Source: an uncultured Draconibacterium sp. (GTDB taxonomy: Bacteria; Bacteroidota; Bacteroidia; Bacteroidales; Prolixibacteraceae). From it: a stretch of DNA of 64,000 bases. Under the pieces are notes generated by a model. It searched no databases. It was given only the letters and a program-made list of their open reading frames with translations, and was not told the origin of the DNA. Where the stretch lies: positions 186,001 through 250,000 of the forward strand of contig NZ_OY781365.1 in the NCBI RefSeq assembly GCF_963676815.1, given 5' to 3'. Both the position numbers and the translations under genes were made by a program. Shown piece by piece: positions 51,863 through 60,832 of this stretch. Every line of letters begins with the position of its first letter. The stretch's first letter is position 1.

Positions 51863-54586
51863 TTAAAACGAGCGATAAACCCGAATGGCATTTAACACCG
51901 GTTCGCCTTTTACAGCCTCAAAGCGGATATCAATCCCATTATTATCGGTCACCACTACCTTATATTTTTTTGATATCGCCTTTTCGGCACCATAATCTGC
52001 GGTAAGGTTAAGGTTCCGCTCTACGTACTTTCCGTTTATCAGCACATTAAAAATACGTTCCTTCGTTTCCTCATTAATCTTATCATTTCCCAGGTTATAG
52101 GCCAATTTTTCATGTTCTACATCCGACACTAATTCGGCCCACATTAAGGTAAGCTCGTATTTACCTTCCGGTACGTCTAGCTTAAACTCCTTAATGCCTA
52201 CACGTTGATTCTGGTACAAGGGGTCATCGTCGGTATTTAAAATGTTTAATTCGGAACATGGTAAAGCCCCAAACCGGGTTTTGGCCTTATATGGCTGGCC
52301 ACCAATGTATCCCCAACTTCCTTCAGTGTATTCTTTTTCGGGAATCCACACCTGTGCTGTTTTCATATTTTCATAATATCGTTTTGATCCCAACATTACA
52401 TTCATTTCTGAAAACGGCAGCTTTAAGTCTTTTAAGTTGCTCCCTATTAAACGAAAGTCGACTGTATTCATATCGCGAATACTACCAGATACTGTTTGAG
52501 CAACTGCTTCTAGTTTGTTTTCGCCATTTTCAAAGGGAACATCAAAAGTTGTTTTATAATTTGTTATTTTATTCGTCCCCAGACTAGTTCCATTATGAAA
52601 AAGTTCCACCTCTTTAGCATTGGAGTATACTTCAACTGGCTGCACACATGAGTAGGGCTTCTTATTCAACACCCCTCCTCTAATTTTCCAATGTTTTTGC
52701 CCGAAAGCAACTATGGGCTTTTCGCTCAGCAAAGCTTTATACAGCCACCAGGTATCCTTCTTTTCCCGGTTAAGCCCCGTTATGCCTTTCAGATTTACAT
52801 GTGGAAGTGCATAGCCTCTAGCTTCTGAATAGAAATCATTCAAATTCCAAATGGTAGCCCCAGCCACATAAGCTCTATCCATTATTGCTTGTAGGTAGTG
52901 GGCGTGTAACATGTTTCCATATTCTACCGTGTAATCAAAACGCTCGGGATGAAAAGTATGCAATCGGGGGTTTACATCGGCTCCATACTCTGTAATTATC
53001 ATAGGAACATCAGGCAACTGCTGATGGTGCTTTTCAAGGTATTTTTCAAAATCTTGAAAACGCCCTCCGTACCAACCCTGATACAGGTTCCAGCCTACTA
53101 CCATTGGGATTGAGGTTAATCCGGAATTTACATAACGTTCAAATGCTCCGTGATTGGGAATCATTGTATAGCGGGAGGGATCTTCATCACGAATTTTTTG
53201 TTCTATCTTTTCTGCCAGTTTTATTACATTTTGAAGGTACTCCTTTCCTCTTTTTGAATCGAGCTTAAATGGAGGACGTAGCAAAACCTCATTCATATAA
53301 GCCCAGATAATTAACGCAGGATGGTTGAAGTTCTGTTTTACCATTTCCTCCGTCATTTGAAGAGCATTCTCTGTAAATTCATGATCTTCGGTAATTGCAT
53401 TTACAATAGGAATTTCTACCGATGCAAGAATACCAAGCTTATCGCACATTTCCAGCACTTTCTCATCTTGCGGATAATGAGCAATGCGTAAAAAGTTACC
53501 TCCCATTTCTTTAAGTAGTCGGATATCCCGGATGTGCATTTCATCTACCAGAGCATTCCCTTTTTGCAAATAATCCTGGTGCCGATTGGTACCTATCAGC
53601 TTTAAGTATTGTCCATTTAAAAAGAAGCCACTATCAGCCGTAAATTCAAACCACCGAATTCCGAGGGGCTGAATTAATTCATCAAGAACAGCCCCATTAT
53701 CAGCATCTTCGAGTTTGGTATGCACACGGTATAAGTAGGGATTATCAGGAGCCCACAGTTCTGGAGATTCCAAGTTAAAACTCTCGAAAACAAGTTGTTT
53801 TGTTTCCTCTTTTGTAAGTGTTTGCTGCTTTACTTTTGAAACGACTATTTTACCATTGTGATCCAATATGCGGTTTTCGAGCTTAATATGCCTTTGCTTT
53901 GAACTTTGGTTACTGATTAAACTTTTAATGTTTATTTCTGCCAATTCTTTACTCACCGAAGGCGTAGAAATATAAATGCCCGATGAAGCATTATCATCGC
54001 AAGCAAAGTGAACATCGGAGACATGCAATAAATAAACATCGCGGTAGATGCCACCAAAAAAGGTAAAATCAGCCGACAGTGGTGGAATATGTTTATCGTG
54101 AGCATTGCTTACTTTAACCATGAGCTGGTTCTTGGCACTATAGCTTATATATGGCGTTATATCAAAATTGAAACGGGTATAGCCTCCTTTGTGCTGCCCT
54201 ACCCAGTTTCCATTTAAAAATACATCGGCTACCTGGTTCACACCTTCAAAACAAAGAAAGGTATGTTGTTTTGCAAATTGTTCGGGAATAAACAATGTTT
54301 TGCCATACCAAGCTTCGCCGCGGTAATATCCAGGTTCATCGTCGGTAGCATCCACATTATTCCAGGTATGCGGAATTGCTATTGGCTGCCATCCCGTATC
54401 ATTAAAATCCATTTTGCTTTCAAGGCTTATCTCGCCTTTATGAAAATACCAACTTTCATTAATGGAACGAGTAAGCCGCGAATCGTTCTGTGCCCAAACA
54501 GCCACTGTGGCAAAACACCACACAAGTGCGAATAAGCTCAATATTTTCACATGCTTAAGGATTGAAAAGTTTCTGGTTGATCTCAT
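51863..54586 (-). CDS. Glycoside hydrolase family 2 enzyme
   Basis: A 907-residue exported GH2 protein. A sugar-binding sandwich (about 40-190, with GGYTRFNFDITPYI and FFGGIYRDVYLL) precedes an immunoglobulin-like domain. The TIM barrel follows with acid/base Glu433 (IIWAYMNE) and nucleophile Glu533 (MIITEYGAD). The C-terminal 150 residues, with KLDVPEGKYELTLMWAEL and NVLINGKYVERNL, resemble a malectin-like carbohydrate-binding domain. GH2 covers beta-galactosidase, beta-glucuronidase and beta-mannosidase activities, and which one is unclear. It lies 2 bases after the preceding gene. Confidence 0.93.
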   Translation of the reverse strand: MRSTRNFSILKHVKILSLFALVWCFATVAVWAQNDSRLTRSINESWYFHKGEISLESKMDFNDTGWQPIAIPHTWNNVDATDDEPGYYRGEAWYGKTLFIPEQFAKQHTFLCFEGVNQVADVFLNGNWVGQHKGGYTRFNFDITPYISYSAKNQLMVKVSNAHDKHIPPLSADFTFFGGIYRDVYLLHVSDVHFACDDNASSGIYISTPSVSKELAEINIKSLISNQSSKQRHIKLENRILDHNGKIVVSKVKQQTLTKEETKQLVFESFNLESPELWAPDNPYLYRVHTKLEDADNGAVLDELIQPLGIRWFEFTADSGFFLNGQYLKLIGTNRHQDYLQKGNALVDEMHIRDIRLLKEMGGNFLRIAHYPQDEKVLEMCDKLGILASVEIPIVNAITEDHEFTENALQMTEEMVKQNFNHPALIIWAYMNEVLLRPPFKLDSKRGKEYLQNVIKLAEKIEQKIRDEDPSRYTMIPNHGAFERYVNSGLTSIPMVVGWNLYQGWYGGRFQDFEKYLEKHHQQLPDVPMIITEYGADVNPRLHTFHPERFDYTVEYGNMLHAHYLQAIMDRAYVAGATIWNLNDFYSEARGYALPHVNLKGITGLNREKKDTWWLYKALLSEKPIVAFGQKHWKIRGGVLNKKPYSCVQPVEVYSNAKEVELFHNGTSLGTNKITNYKTTFDVPFENGENKLEAVAQTVSGSIRDMNTVDFRLIGSNLKDLKLPFSEMNVMLGSKRYYENMKTAQVWIPEKEYTEGSWGYIGGQPYKAKTRFGALPCSELNILNTDDDPLYQNQRVGIKEFKLDVPEGKYELTLMWAELVSDVEHEKLAYNLGNDKINEETKERIFNVLINGKYVERNLNLTADYGAEKAISKKYKVVVTDNNGIDIRFEAVKGEPVLNAIRVYRSF

Positions 54587-54588
54587 GT

Positions 54589-56202
54589 CTATTTTGAATT
54601 TGGTAATAGTTTCTCGCTGATGATTCTGGCAACTAAAAATTGTGCTTGTGCTGCTAGGTGGACACCATCAACCGTGAATGCTTTGTTTTGTACCTTAAAA
54701 AAGGTATTCGTATCGATAAAAAGTGCACGGTGTTTTTTAGCCACCTCTCTAAAAAGAATATTATTCTGGTCGATTCGTTTATTTCCCCCGTCGTACTTGG
54801 CGATGGCAATGGTCTCATTCATTGGTGGTGGTGAAATAATTACCAGTTGAGGTAGCTGCATATGGTGATTCAGAAAATAAGTTTTAGTCAGCACCAATAG
54901 CGAGTCGAGATGCTGTGCCACCTCTTGCTGTCTGTTATCGAATATATTTTTAGCATCATTGGTTCCCAAACCAAATAAAATATAGTCAATTTGTTGATCC
55001 TCGGGCAAGTCCTCCATTGCCGAAGCAAGGTACTCCCCAATGTTTCTAATGGTATTCAGTTTGGGGTTATTAAGATTATCAAATCCAATCGTGTTTCCCG
55101 GCACTGACCGATTGAGCACAGTTGAATAAGGCAATAGCTTTTGTAATTGTACAGGCCATCCATCTTTTGCAGCACCATTCGAGTCGCCAATAGTTAGAAT
55201 CGTTAACTTTTCCTTTTTCACAGACTCATATACCGGAAGAAGTGCCAAAGCCTGCGGAACAATCATTTCATGACTCCCTTCAAAAATAGCAAGACTTAGT
55301 CCCGGCAGTTCTCTGAAAAGATGAACCTTTCGGGCACCCAGTATCAGGTTAGTATCCGACTTCGGATTTAAGCGTTTTTCAAGTAATACAATTTTTAAAC
55401 TGTCAGACACCATTTTGTCTGTCCAGCGGGGGAAAAGCTGTTTTACCAATTGATTAAACATATTTACAGAATGTGTAATCGGAACCGATCCGGTGTAGCC
55501 ATCATGAATACCGGTATAAATATGAACAGTTGATTGCGCCCTTAAATCGTGCGGCACTGTCATTAGCTGTGGTGACCTTTTTCGCGCCTCAACCGGATCA
55601 AAACCATTTCCTCCGGTGGTAACATTCTCCAAATCGTGTGAATATTTTAAGCCTCGTCCTTTCGTTTCCCAATACCAATCTTCGAGGTTGGTAACCGGTG
55701 CCCAGGCATGAAAACTTTTAACGGGGTAATCTAACTTCATAAACGCCAGTAAAGTTGCATATCCACCTCCCGAAACACCAATTATATGCACCTCTGTGGT
55801 ATCCACATTTCCATGCTGAACAGCAAAGTGAATGGCATCCTCAATATTACTTACCACTTCGGGGCTACCACATGCCTCCGGGTTGTTATTTGGGCCACGA
55901 AAATCAGGATGAATGTAGTTCCAGTCATGCAGTGCCACTTCTTTTGCCAATGGGTCTTCCTGTAAATAGTCACCGCTCCAGGTATGTAGGGATACAATAA
56001 GCGGCTGTGGTTCTTTTTTTATTGTTTTGTAAATAACGGCTCCTTGTGTTTCTCCGTCCAACGAACTTTTAACTTTTACCTGTTCAAAGCCATCAGGCCA
56101 ACTTTTGTCAAGCGTATTGTCCCACGTCGTATTCGCTTCTTGAGCATATCCTTTCCAGATACATAACAGACTAAGAATTGAGCACAAGAATTTTCTTTTC
56201 AT
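54589..56202 (-). CDS. Alpha/beta hydrolase fused to an SGNH hydrolase
   Basis: A 537-residue secreted protein (signal KGYAQ) with two hydrolase folds in one chain. Residues about 30-325 are a prolyl-oligopeptidase-like alpha/beta hydrolase: HTWSGDY oxyanion region, Ser144 in GVSGGGY, Asp234 and His311 (FEGSHEMIV). Residues about 333-535 are an SGNH/GDSL esterase: Ser341 in TIGDSNG, GTND block, and DGVHL with the Asp-His pair near the end. Both domains look complete, so it may deacylate two kinds of ester on the polysaccharide. It lies between the GH16 and GH2 genes. Confidence 0.85.
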   Translation of the reverse strand: MKRKFLCSILSLLCIWKGYAQEANTTWDNTLDKSWPDGFEQVKVKSSLDGETQGAVIYKTIKKEPQPLIVSLHTWSGDYLQEDPLAKEVALHDWNYIHPDFRGPNNNPEACGSPEVVSNIEDAIHFAVQHGNVDTTEVHIIGVSGGGYATLLAFMKLDYPVKSFHAWAPVTNLEDWYWETKGRGLKYSHDLENVTTGGNGFDPVEARKRSPQLMTVPHDLRAQSTVHIYTGIHDGYTGSVPITHSVNMFNQLVKQLFPRWTDKMVSDSLKIVLLEKRLNPKSDTNLILGARKVHLFRELPGLSLAIFEGSHEMIVPQALALLPVYESVKKEKLTILTIGDSNGAAKDGWPVQLQKLLPYSTVLNRSVPGNTIGFDNLNNPKLNTIRNIGEYLASAMEDLPEDQQIDYILFGLGTNDAKNIFDNRQQEVAQHLDSLLVLTKTYFLNHHMQLPQLVIISPPPMNETIAIAKYDGGNKRIDQNNILFREVAKKHRALFIDTNTFFKVQNKAFTVDGVHLAAQAQFLVARIISEKLLPNSK

Positions 56203-56404
56203 TGGTTCTTCCTTTTCAACTTTATTTTAATGCTCAGCACTCAGATTTCATACACTTCAGCACTGCCGTAACTCGTACATAGGCTGAATAGAAATATGGA
56301 TGACCATCCAATAATATAAAAATCGCGATTTGTATAGTGTTTTTGTGTCGAACAGCGAATTATCAGAAATAAGTACCAAGCTAGCGAGAACAGTGTTTTT
56401 ACCT

Positions 56405-57247
56405 TTATTCTTTAGCAGAATCTACAGATGTACGCTGATAAACCCTTATGTAGTCCACCACCATTTCTTGTGGAAAAATAGTTTCATCAACGCCCATTTT
56501 TCCACCCCACACTCCGCCAACGGCAAAGTTCATTATCAGGTAAAAGGGTTGATCAAAAGGCCAGTTGTCAGCTGTTTTTCGCTCCGGAGCATAAATATTT
56601 GTCACATTATCCGGCGTGTCGAGGTAAAACTGTATACTATCCTTAGTCCACACAATACCATAGTTATGGAATTCTTCTTCGGCTGTAGCCGTGGGTACTG
56701 TTCCATGGTAATCGGTAGTTCCGTATTGAAATTGTGTATGAATATTATTATGTGTTGTATCTGCCTGAAACCCTACATATTCCATAACATCAATCTCTCC
56801 GCATTTTGGCCAGTGAACCTCGTCATGATTCGATCCCAACATCCACAATGCAGGCCAGGTTCCTTTACCCTCTGAAGCAGGCATTTTTGCTCGAAACTCA
56901 ATTCTACCATACTTAAACTCTTGTTTTCCTTTTGAGTTTAAACGTGTTGCGGTATATCCTCCTTTTTTATTTTCGCCTGTTTTTTTTGCCCTAATCGATA
57001 AGAAACCGTCATCGAGCGAGTAACAAGCAGTGTCCTTAACATACTGTTGCCATTCGTTATTTACTCGTCCGGCCTTCCACAAAGCAAAGTTCCAGTTGTT
57101 AGCATCAATACTGTCGCCATCAAACTCATCACTCCAAACCAGTGTCCATTCATCTTGATTCTCCACCTGGCTGGCAGTTTGTTTTCCGTTATTGATTTTA
57201 CAACTTGCAAAAAGAAAGGCTATACTTATTATTATTAAATTCTTCAT
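56405..57247 (-). CDS. GH16 family endoglucanase-like lipoprotein (laminarinase type)
   Basis: A 280-residue lipoprotein (LFASC, Cys16) with a beta-jelly-roll GH16 domain. The active-site motif is Glu151-Ile-Asp153-Val-Met-Glu156, i.e. ExDxxE with the bulge residue of laminarinase-like (beta-1,3-glucanase) and related subfamilies. WPALWMLGSN and FYLIMNFAVGGVWGG are further marks. An endo-acting beta-1,3-glucanase is the likely class, although agarase- or galactanase-like specificity cannot be excluded. It is 142 bases past the start of the fusion gene's upstream gap, which holds nothing evident. Confidence 0.92.
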   Translation of the reverse strand: MKNLIIISIAFLFASCKINNGKQTASQVENQDEWTLVWSDEFDGDSIDANNWNFALWKAGRVNNEWQQYVKDTACYSLDDGFLSIRAKKTGENKKGGYTATRLNSKGKQEFKYGRIEFRAKMPASEGKGTWPALWMLGSNHDEVHWPKCGEIDVMEYVGFQADTTHNNIHTQFQYGTTDYHGTVPTATAEEEFHNYGIVWTKDSIQFYLDTPDNVTNIYAPERKTADNWPFDQPFYLIMNFAVGGVWGGKMGVDETIFPQEMVVDYIRVYQRTSVDSAKE

Positions 57248-57269
57248 TCTTCTTTAGTTCAATTACTTA

Positions 57270-59021
57270 TTATTTCATTGTAGCCCTTTTGTTTGAGCTA
57301 TTAACTTCGTTTCCTTTTCCGTTTATAATACTTTTTACCTTACTTCCCTTGTTTCCATTTAACCAAACAATTACCTTATGGTGAAAACTTTTTTCCACAC
57401 CAGTAGGTGTTTCAATGGCCTGATCAACAATGATAGGAGCATCAAAGAACACATTGTATATACCCAGTCCCCATGCCTGATGTTGTTTCACATCATCGGC
57501 TACTTTATATGCGGCATATCCGCAGGTATCGCCGTGTTTCCATTCTTCGGCTTTAGGCGGGTCGTAAGGCATCTCGCATTGGTAAAAATAAACCCTGCCG
57601 TTTTCGCCGTTCCATATTGTTTGATATTCTTGAAAATGCTCGTTAAACAGCCCATAAACAGTAACATCGTTGCCATTTACAATTAAACCATTTGGACAAG
57701 TGTTTATATTCCAACCTACACCCTTACCATGATCTGCTCTCCAAAGCCACAAATGATCGGCATAAACATTGTTGCTGTTTATCTCCAGGCAATTTAATGC
57801 TCTTCCAATATGTGCACCTCCCACTCTGAAAAATAAGTCGTATAAAAATGTTGGATTATTAGCATGGTTAAGATTTGTATTTGGTGGACCGACTTGCACC
57901 AGCGTTGGGGAAGTTTTTTCGGCAGTATCGATAATTAAGCCAGCAAGAGTAACACCATCAACATCTGCTACCTCAATGGCCATATTTCCTTCCACTGGAA
58001 TAAGTGTTGCCAGCCCTAGGCCATACAAAATAGCTCGTTCCCTGTTCACTTTTAAGCTTTCTGTTAAGGAATAGATACCGGGAGTGAATAGAATATTTTT
58101 TCCCGCTCCGAGGGCAGCATTTAAACTGGTAGCATTATCTGAATTTGGATTGGCAATATAAAATTCATCAATCGATATTAATGAATCATCTTCACACTTG
58201 TTATTCCAGTTGTAATTTCTTGCATTAACTTTTAACCCTGGCAATTTTAATTGAAATGTTTTATCCGTGGCGATCCAAAATGGCTTCTCTCTTATTTCGG
58301 GCGTTGTTTCCAATACGGTATAAGGATACTCGGGCCAGTCTCCTTTTGGTGCATTTTCAACACCTAAAAACATCATGTTCCACACCCCTCCTTTCCATGA
58401 GCCCATTTCAGTGTTTCGAGTAAACCACTGTTGTTGCGCTCCGGATTTTACTACTCCGTCAATTTTGCAATTTGCCATAAAACCACCACTGGCATAGCCT
58501 TTATCGGTTAAGTTTAAATTGCCTTTTACATGTATACGGCGCAAAGGTGCAGCTTGCGACACGCCCCAGGTATTGGTAGAATCTTCAGAAGGAACTATCG
58601 TTAGGTTTTCTGCCCCTCTCCAAAAGTTGGTTAACATATGGCCGTGGCGCGAAAGCGATCTTACTGATCCATTAATCACTACATCTTCAGGTGATTTGCC
58701 CAAGCCCAGCACCTGCATGTAATAGCCTACCTTTATGTCCAAATTATACTTGCCGGGTTTAAAAAGCAATGCAAAACGATTATTGGTAAACTCGCTTTCT
58801 TTATCGGTTTGGTGAACATGAAGTGTATCAAGTAAATTCTGAATTTCATCCATATTCATCGCCGGATCAAATAGAAATACACGCTTACCTAAAATTGAAT
58901 TATTGTACTTTGAAGCATATTTCATTATGGATGGCGATAGTGCATTTTTTTCATACGAGAAAACAAGTGTGGCCCCCGTATTAAAGAGTATTATTAAGAA
59001 TAAATATTTTATCAAACGCAT
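57270..59021 (-). CDS. Secreted right-handed beta-helix protein (GH55-like fold)
   Basis: A 583-residue protein with signal peptide (LFLIILFNTGATLVFS). The central segments FWRGAENLTIVPSEDSTNTWGVSQAAPLRRIHVKGNLNL, SGGFMANCKIDGVVKSGAQQQWFTRN and WNMMFLGVENAPKG recall a beta-helix family often annotated under unrelated names in databases. A second helical half has DVDGVTLAGLIIDTAEKTSPTLVQVG. Two-part beta-helices of this length occur in GH55 exo-beta-1,3-glucanases, but I cannot assign catalytic residues. The ATG at 59021 gives a normal signal; a TTG at 59093 would add 24 residues. Probably a lyase, hydrolase or binding protein of the locus. Confidence 0.75.
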   Translation of the reverse strand: MRLIKYLFLIILFNTGATLVFSYEKNALSPSIMKYASKYNNSILGKRVFLFDPAMNMDEIQNLLDTLHVHQTDKESEFTNNRFALLFKPGKYNLDIKVGYYMQVLGLGKSPEDVVINGSVRSLSRHGHMLTNFWRGAENLTIVPSEDSTNTWGVSQAAPLRRIHVKGNLNLTDKGYASGGFMANCKIDGVVKSGAQQQWFTRNTEMGSWKGGVWNMMFLGVENAPKGDWPEYPYTVLETTPEIREKPFWIATDKTFQLKLPGLKVNARNYNWNNKCEDDSLISIDEFYIANPNSDNATSLNAALGAGKNILFTPGIYSLTESLKVNRERAILYGLGLATLIPVEGNMAIEVADVDGVTLAGLIIDTAEKTSPTLVQVGPPNTNLNHANNPTFLYDLFFRVGGAHIGRALNCLEINSNNVYADHLWLWRADHGKGVGWNINTCPNGLIVNGNDVTVYGLFNEHFQEYQTIWNGENGRVYFYQCEMPYDPPKAEEWKHGDTCGYAAYKVADDVKQHQAWGLGIYNVFFDAPIIVDQAIETPTGVEKSFHHKVIVWLNGNKGSKVKSIINGKGNEVNSSNKRATMK

Positions 59022-59230
59022 AGCGATTAAGAAGAATGTGGCGTATAAACCGTGCAAAAGTTCTTTGGGTCTAAATTTTAAAACGAAAACCAACAGATTG
59101 TCGAAATATCCTTAATATCAAGAAACAATCTTAAAATCTAATCAGTATTCTTACTGATAAGGATTCCGTTCAATAGTTACACATAAACCCATATATGAAA
59201 CCTTGAATAAATTTAATTTGCTTATTTTTT

Positions 59231-59260
59231 AAAGAAGGAACTAAAATTAGCTCCTTCTTT
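59231..59260. terminator. Hairpin after susD-like gene, possible attenuator
   Basis: AAAGAAGGAACTA / TAGCTCCTTCTTT forms a 13-bp stem with one mismatch and a 4-base loop. It lies 31 bases after the SusD stop and flanks the gap to the beta-helix gene. Weak U/A tract, so it may only reduce or stabilize transcription of the enzymes. Confidence 0.55.
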
Positions 59261-59290
59261 AAAATTGTACCTTAAGTTGAAATATATTTC

Positions 59291-60820
59291 TTATTTCAAG
59301 TACCAAGGTACCTGGTTGGTTGCATCGTTACCTCCGAATTGGTCATTAATTGCTTTAAGGTAATTTTCCTCATTTGTAGACTGCTCGCTTGTTGGATAGT
59401 ACCAGCGTTTAGGATATACTGACTTATTATCAGCATTTAAGCTTGTACCCGGATCAAGCGGATATTCAGGATGGCCAGTTCGTAGGAATTGCGGATAATT
59501 ACCTCCGTTACCTTGGAAAAAGTCGATTAACCAACGCTGCATCCATATCTGCTCCAAACGGTCTTGCTTGCTTCCACCTGTTTTATAGGCTGCCTCGCCA
59601 GTAAAATAGTTAGTAATGTAGTCCTCGTCTATTGCCATACCGTGCACATGTTCTGCCGTATGTGGAAGATTCATATAGTGCTCCAATTGTGCTTTTACTC
59701 CTTTTTCGTAGTATGTCTTAGCATCGCCCGAAAGCCAGCCTTCTTCAATGGCTTCAGCAATAATAAAACATTGTTCCGAGTAGGTAAAAATCAACATTGG
59801 ATCGTTGTCCATATATAGGGTATAACGAACGTTTACATTTGAGAATTCGCCCGCCAAGCCCTTTGGCTGAAGCTCTGTATTCGGGAGTGAACTAAGTCCT
59901 CCAACATACGCATCGTAATCAGATTCACTTAATCCTTCATCGAGTTTAACCTGAGCAGGATCGGCAAAATAAAATAATCTGCGGTCATTAAACATTTTTA
60001 GCGCATCAACAGTAAGTTTTGATAAAGATGCATAATTCTTAAACTCTGTTCCGTTGTTATAAAACGGGTGAATCGCATTTGAATTGGTCGAATATTCCAA
60101 GGTAAAATTGTCATCATTTCCTGTCATTAAAGCTCCGCCATTTACAATAGCTGCAAATCGAGCCTTTTGATCGGCAGTGACTTTTTTACTCATGGTTTGA
60201 ATAACTTTCAGCTGCATTGCGTTGCATAACTTTTGCCATTTCGAAGCATCACCATTAAACATGATATCGCCATCAAAACTCTGCCCTTCTGCAAAATATA
60301 TTTCGGCTTGTTTCAGGTCCTCAAGAATGTATTTAAATACATCAGCCTGCTTATCGTATACCGGAGTAAAATTACCTTCGCCTTCTCCTTTTCCTGCTTC
60401 AGAATAAGGAACATCTCCCATGTCTAAAGTCATTTGAAAACCATACCAGGCTTTCATAAACAGTTCTAATCCTTTGTATGAAGGTTCATATGAGCTACCT
60501 TCGGCAAACTTAGCCATATAATGAAGGTCGGTTAAACGCAAATAGTTATTAAAACTACCCCATGGCCAATATGCCCAATAGTACTGCCCAGGATTTTCAT
60601 TATTTGTTTGTACAAGGTGTTTGTTATAAAGGTTTCCTGATAAAAAGTCGGCCGCATTCACATTCCAGAATCGATAGGTATCTTTTAGCACCTGCGTAGC
60701 CAACAGACTTGGAGAGACTTCATTTGTTGCGTTCGGATCGGTATTTATTTCTTCAAATTTATCGCATGATGCAGTAACTGCAAGCACTACCGTCATCATT
60801 ATATATATTAGCTTTTTCAT
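59291..60820 (-). CDS. SusD-like nutrient-binding outer-membrane lipoprotein
   Basis: A roughly 509-residue SusD/RagB-type lipoprotein (SusD_2 subgroup by its FEEINTDPNATNEVSPSLLATQVL start). The signal ends in VTASC. Helical TPR-like segments run through the N-terminal half, and the C-terminal part shows QRWLIDFFQGN and the ending WYLK. It sits at the cell surface on its SusC partner and binds the glycan. It is 12 bases after susC on the same strand. An upstream ATG at 60829 would add three residues. Confidence 0.95.
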   Translation of the reverse strand: MKKLIYIMMTVVLAVTASCDKFEEINTDPNATNEVSPSLLATQVLKDTYRFWNVNAADFLSGNLYNKHLVQTNNENPGQYYWAYWPWGSFNNYLRLTDLHYMAKFAEGSSYEPSYKGLELFMKAWYGFQMTLDMGDVPYSEAGKGEGEGNFTPVYDKQADVFKYILEDLKQAEIYFAEGQSFDGDIMFNGDASKWQKLCNAMQLKVIQTMSKKVTADQKARFAAIVNGGALMTGNDDNFTLEYSTNSNAIHPFYNNGTEFKNYASLSKLTVDALKMFNDRRLFYFADPAQVKLDEGLSESDYDAYVGGLSSLPNTELQPKGLAGEFSNVNVRYTLYMDNDPMLIFTYSEQCFIIAEAIEEGWLSGDAKTYYEKGVKAQLEHYMNLPHTAEHVHGMAIDEDYITNYFTGEAAYKTGGSKQDRLEQIWMQRWLIDFFQGNGGNYPQFLRTGHPEYPLDPGTSLNADNKSVYPKRWYYPTSEQSTNEENYLKAINDQFGGNDATNQVPWYLK

Positions 60821-60832
60821 ATTTATCATTTT

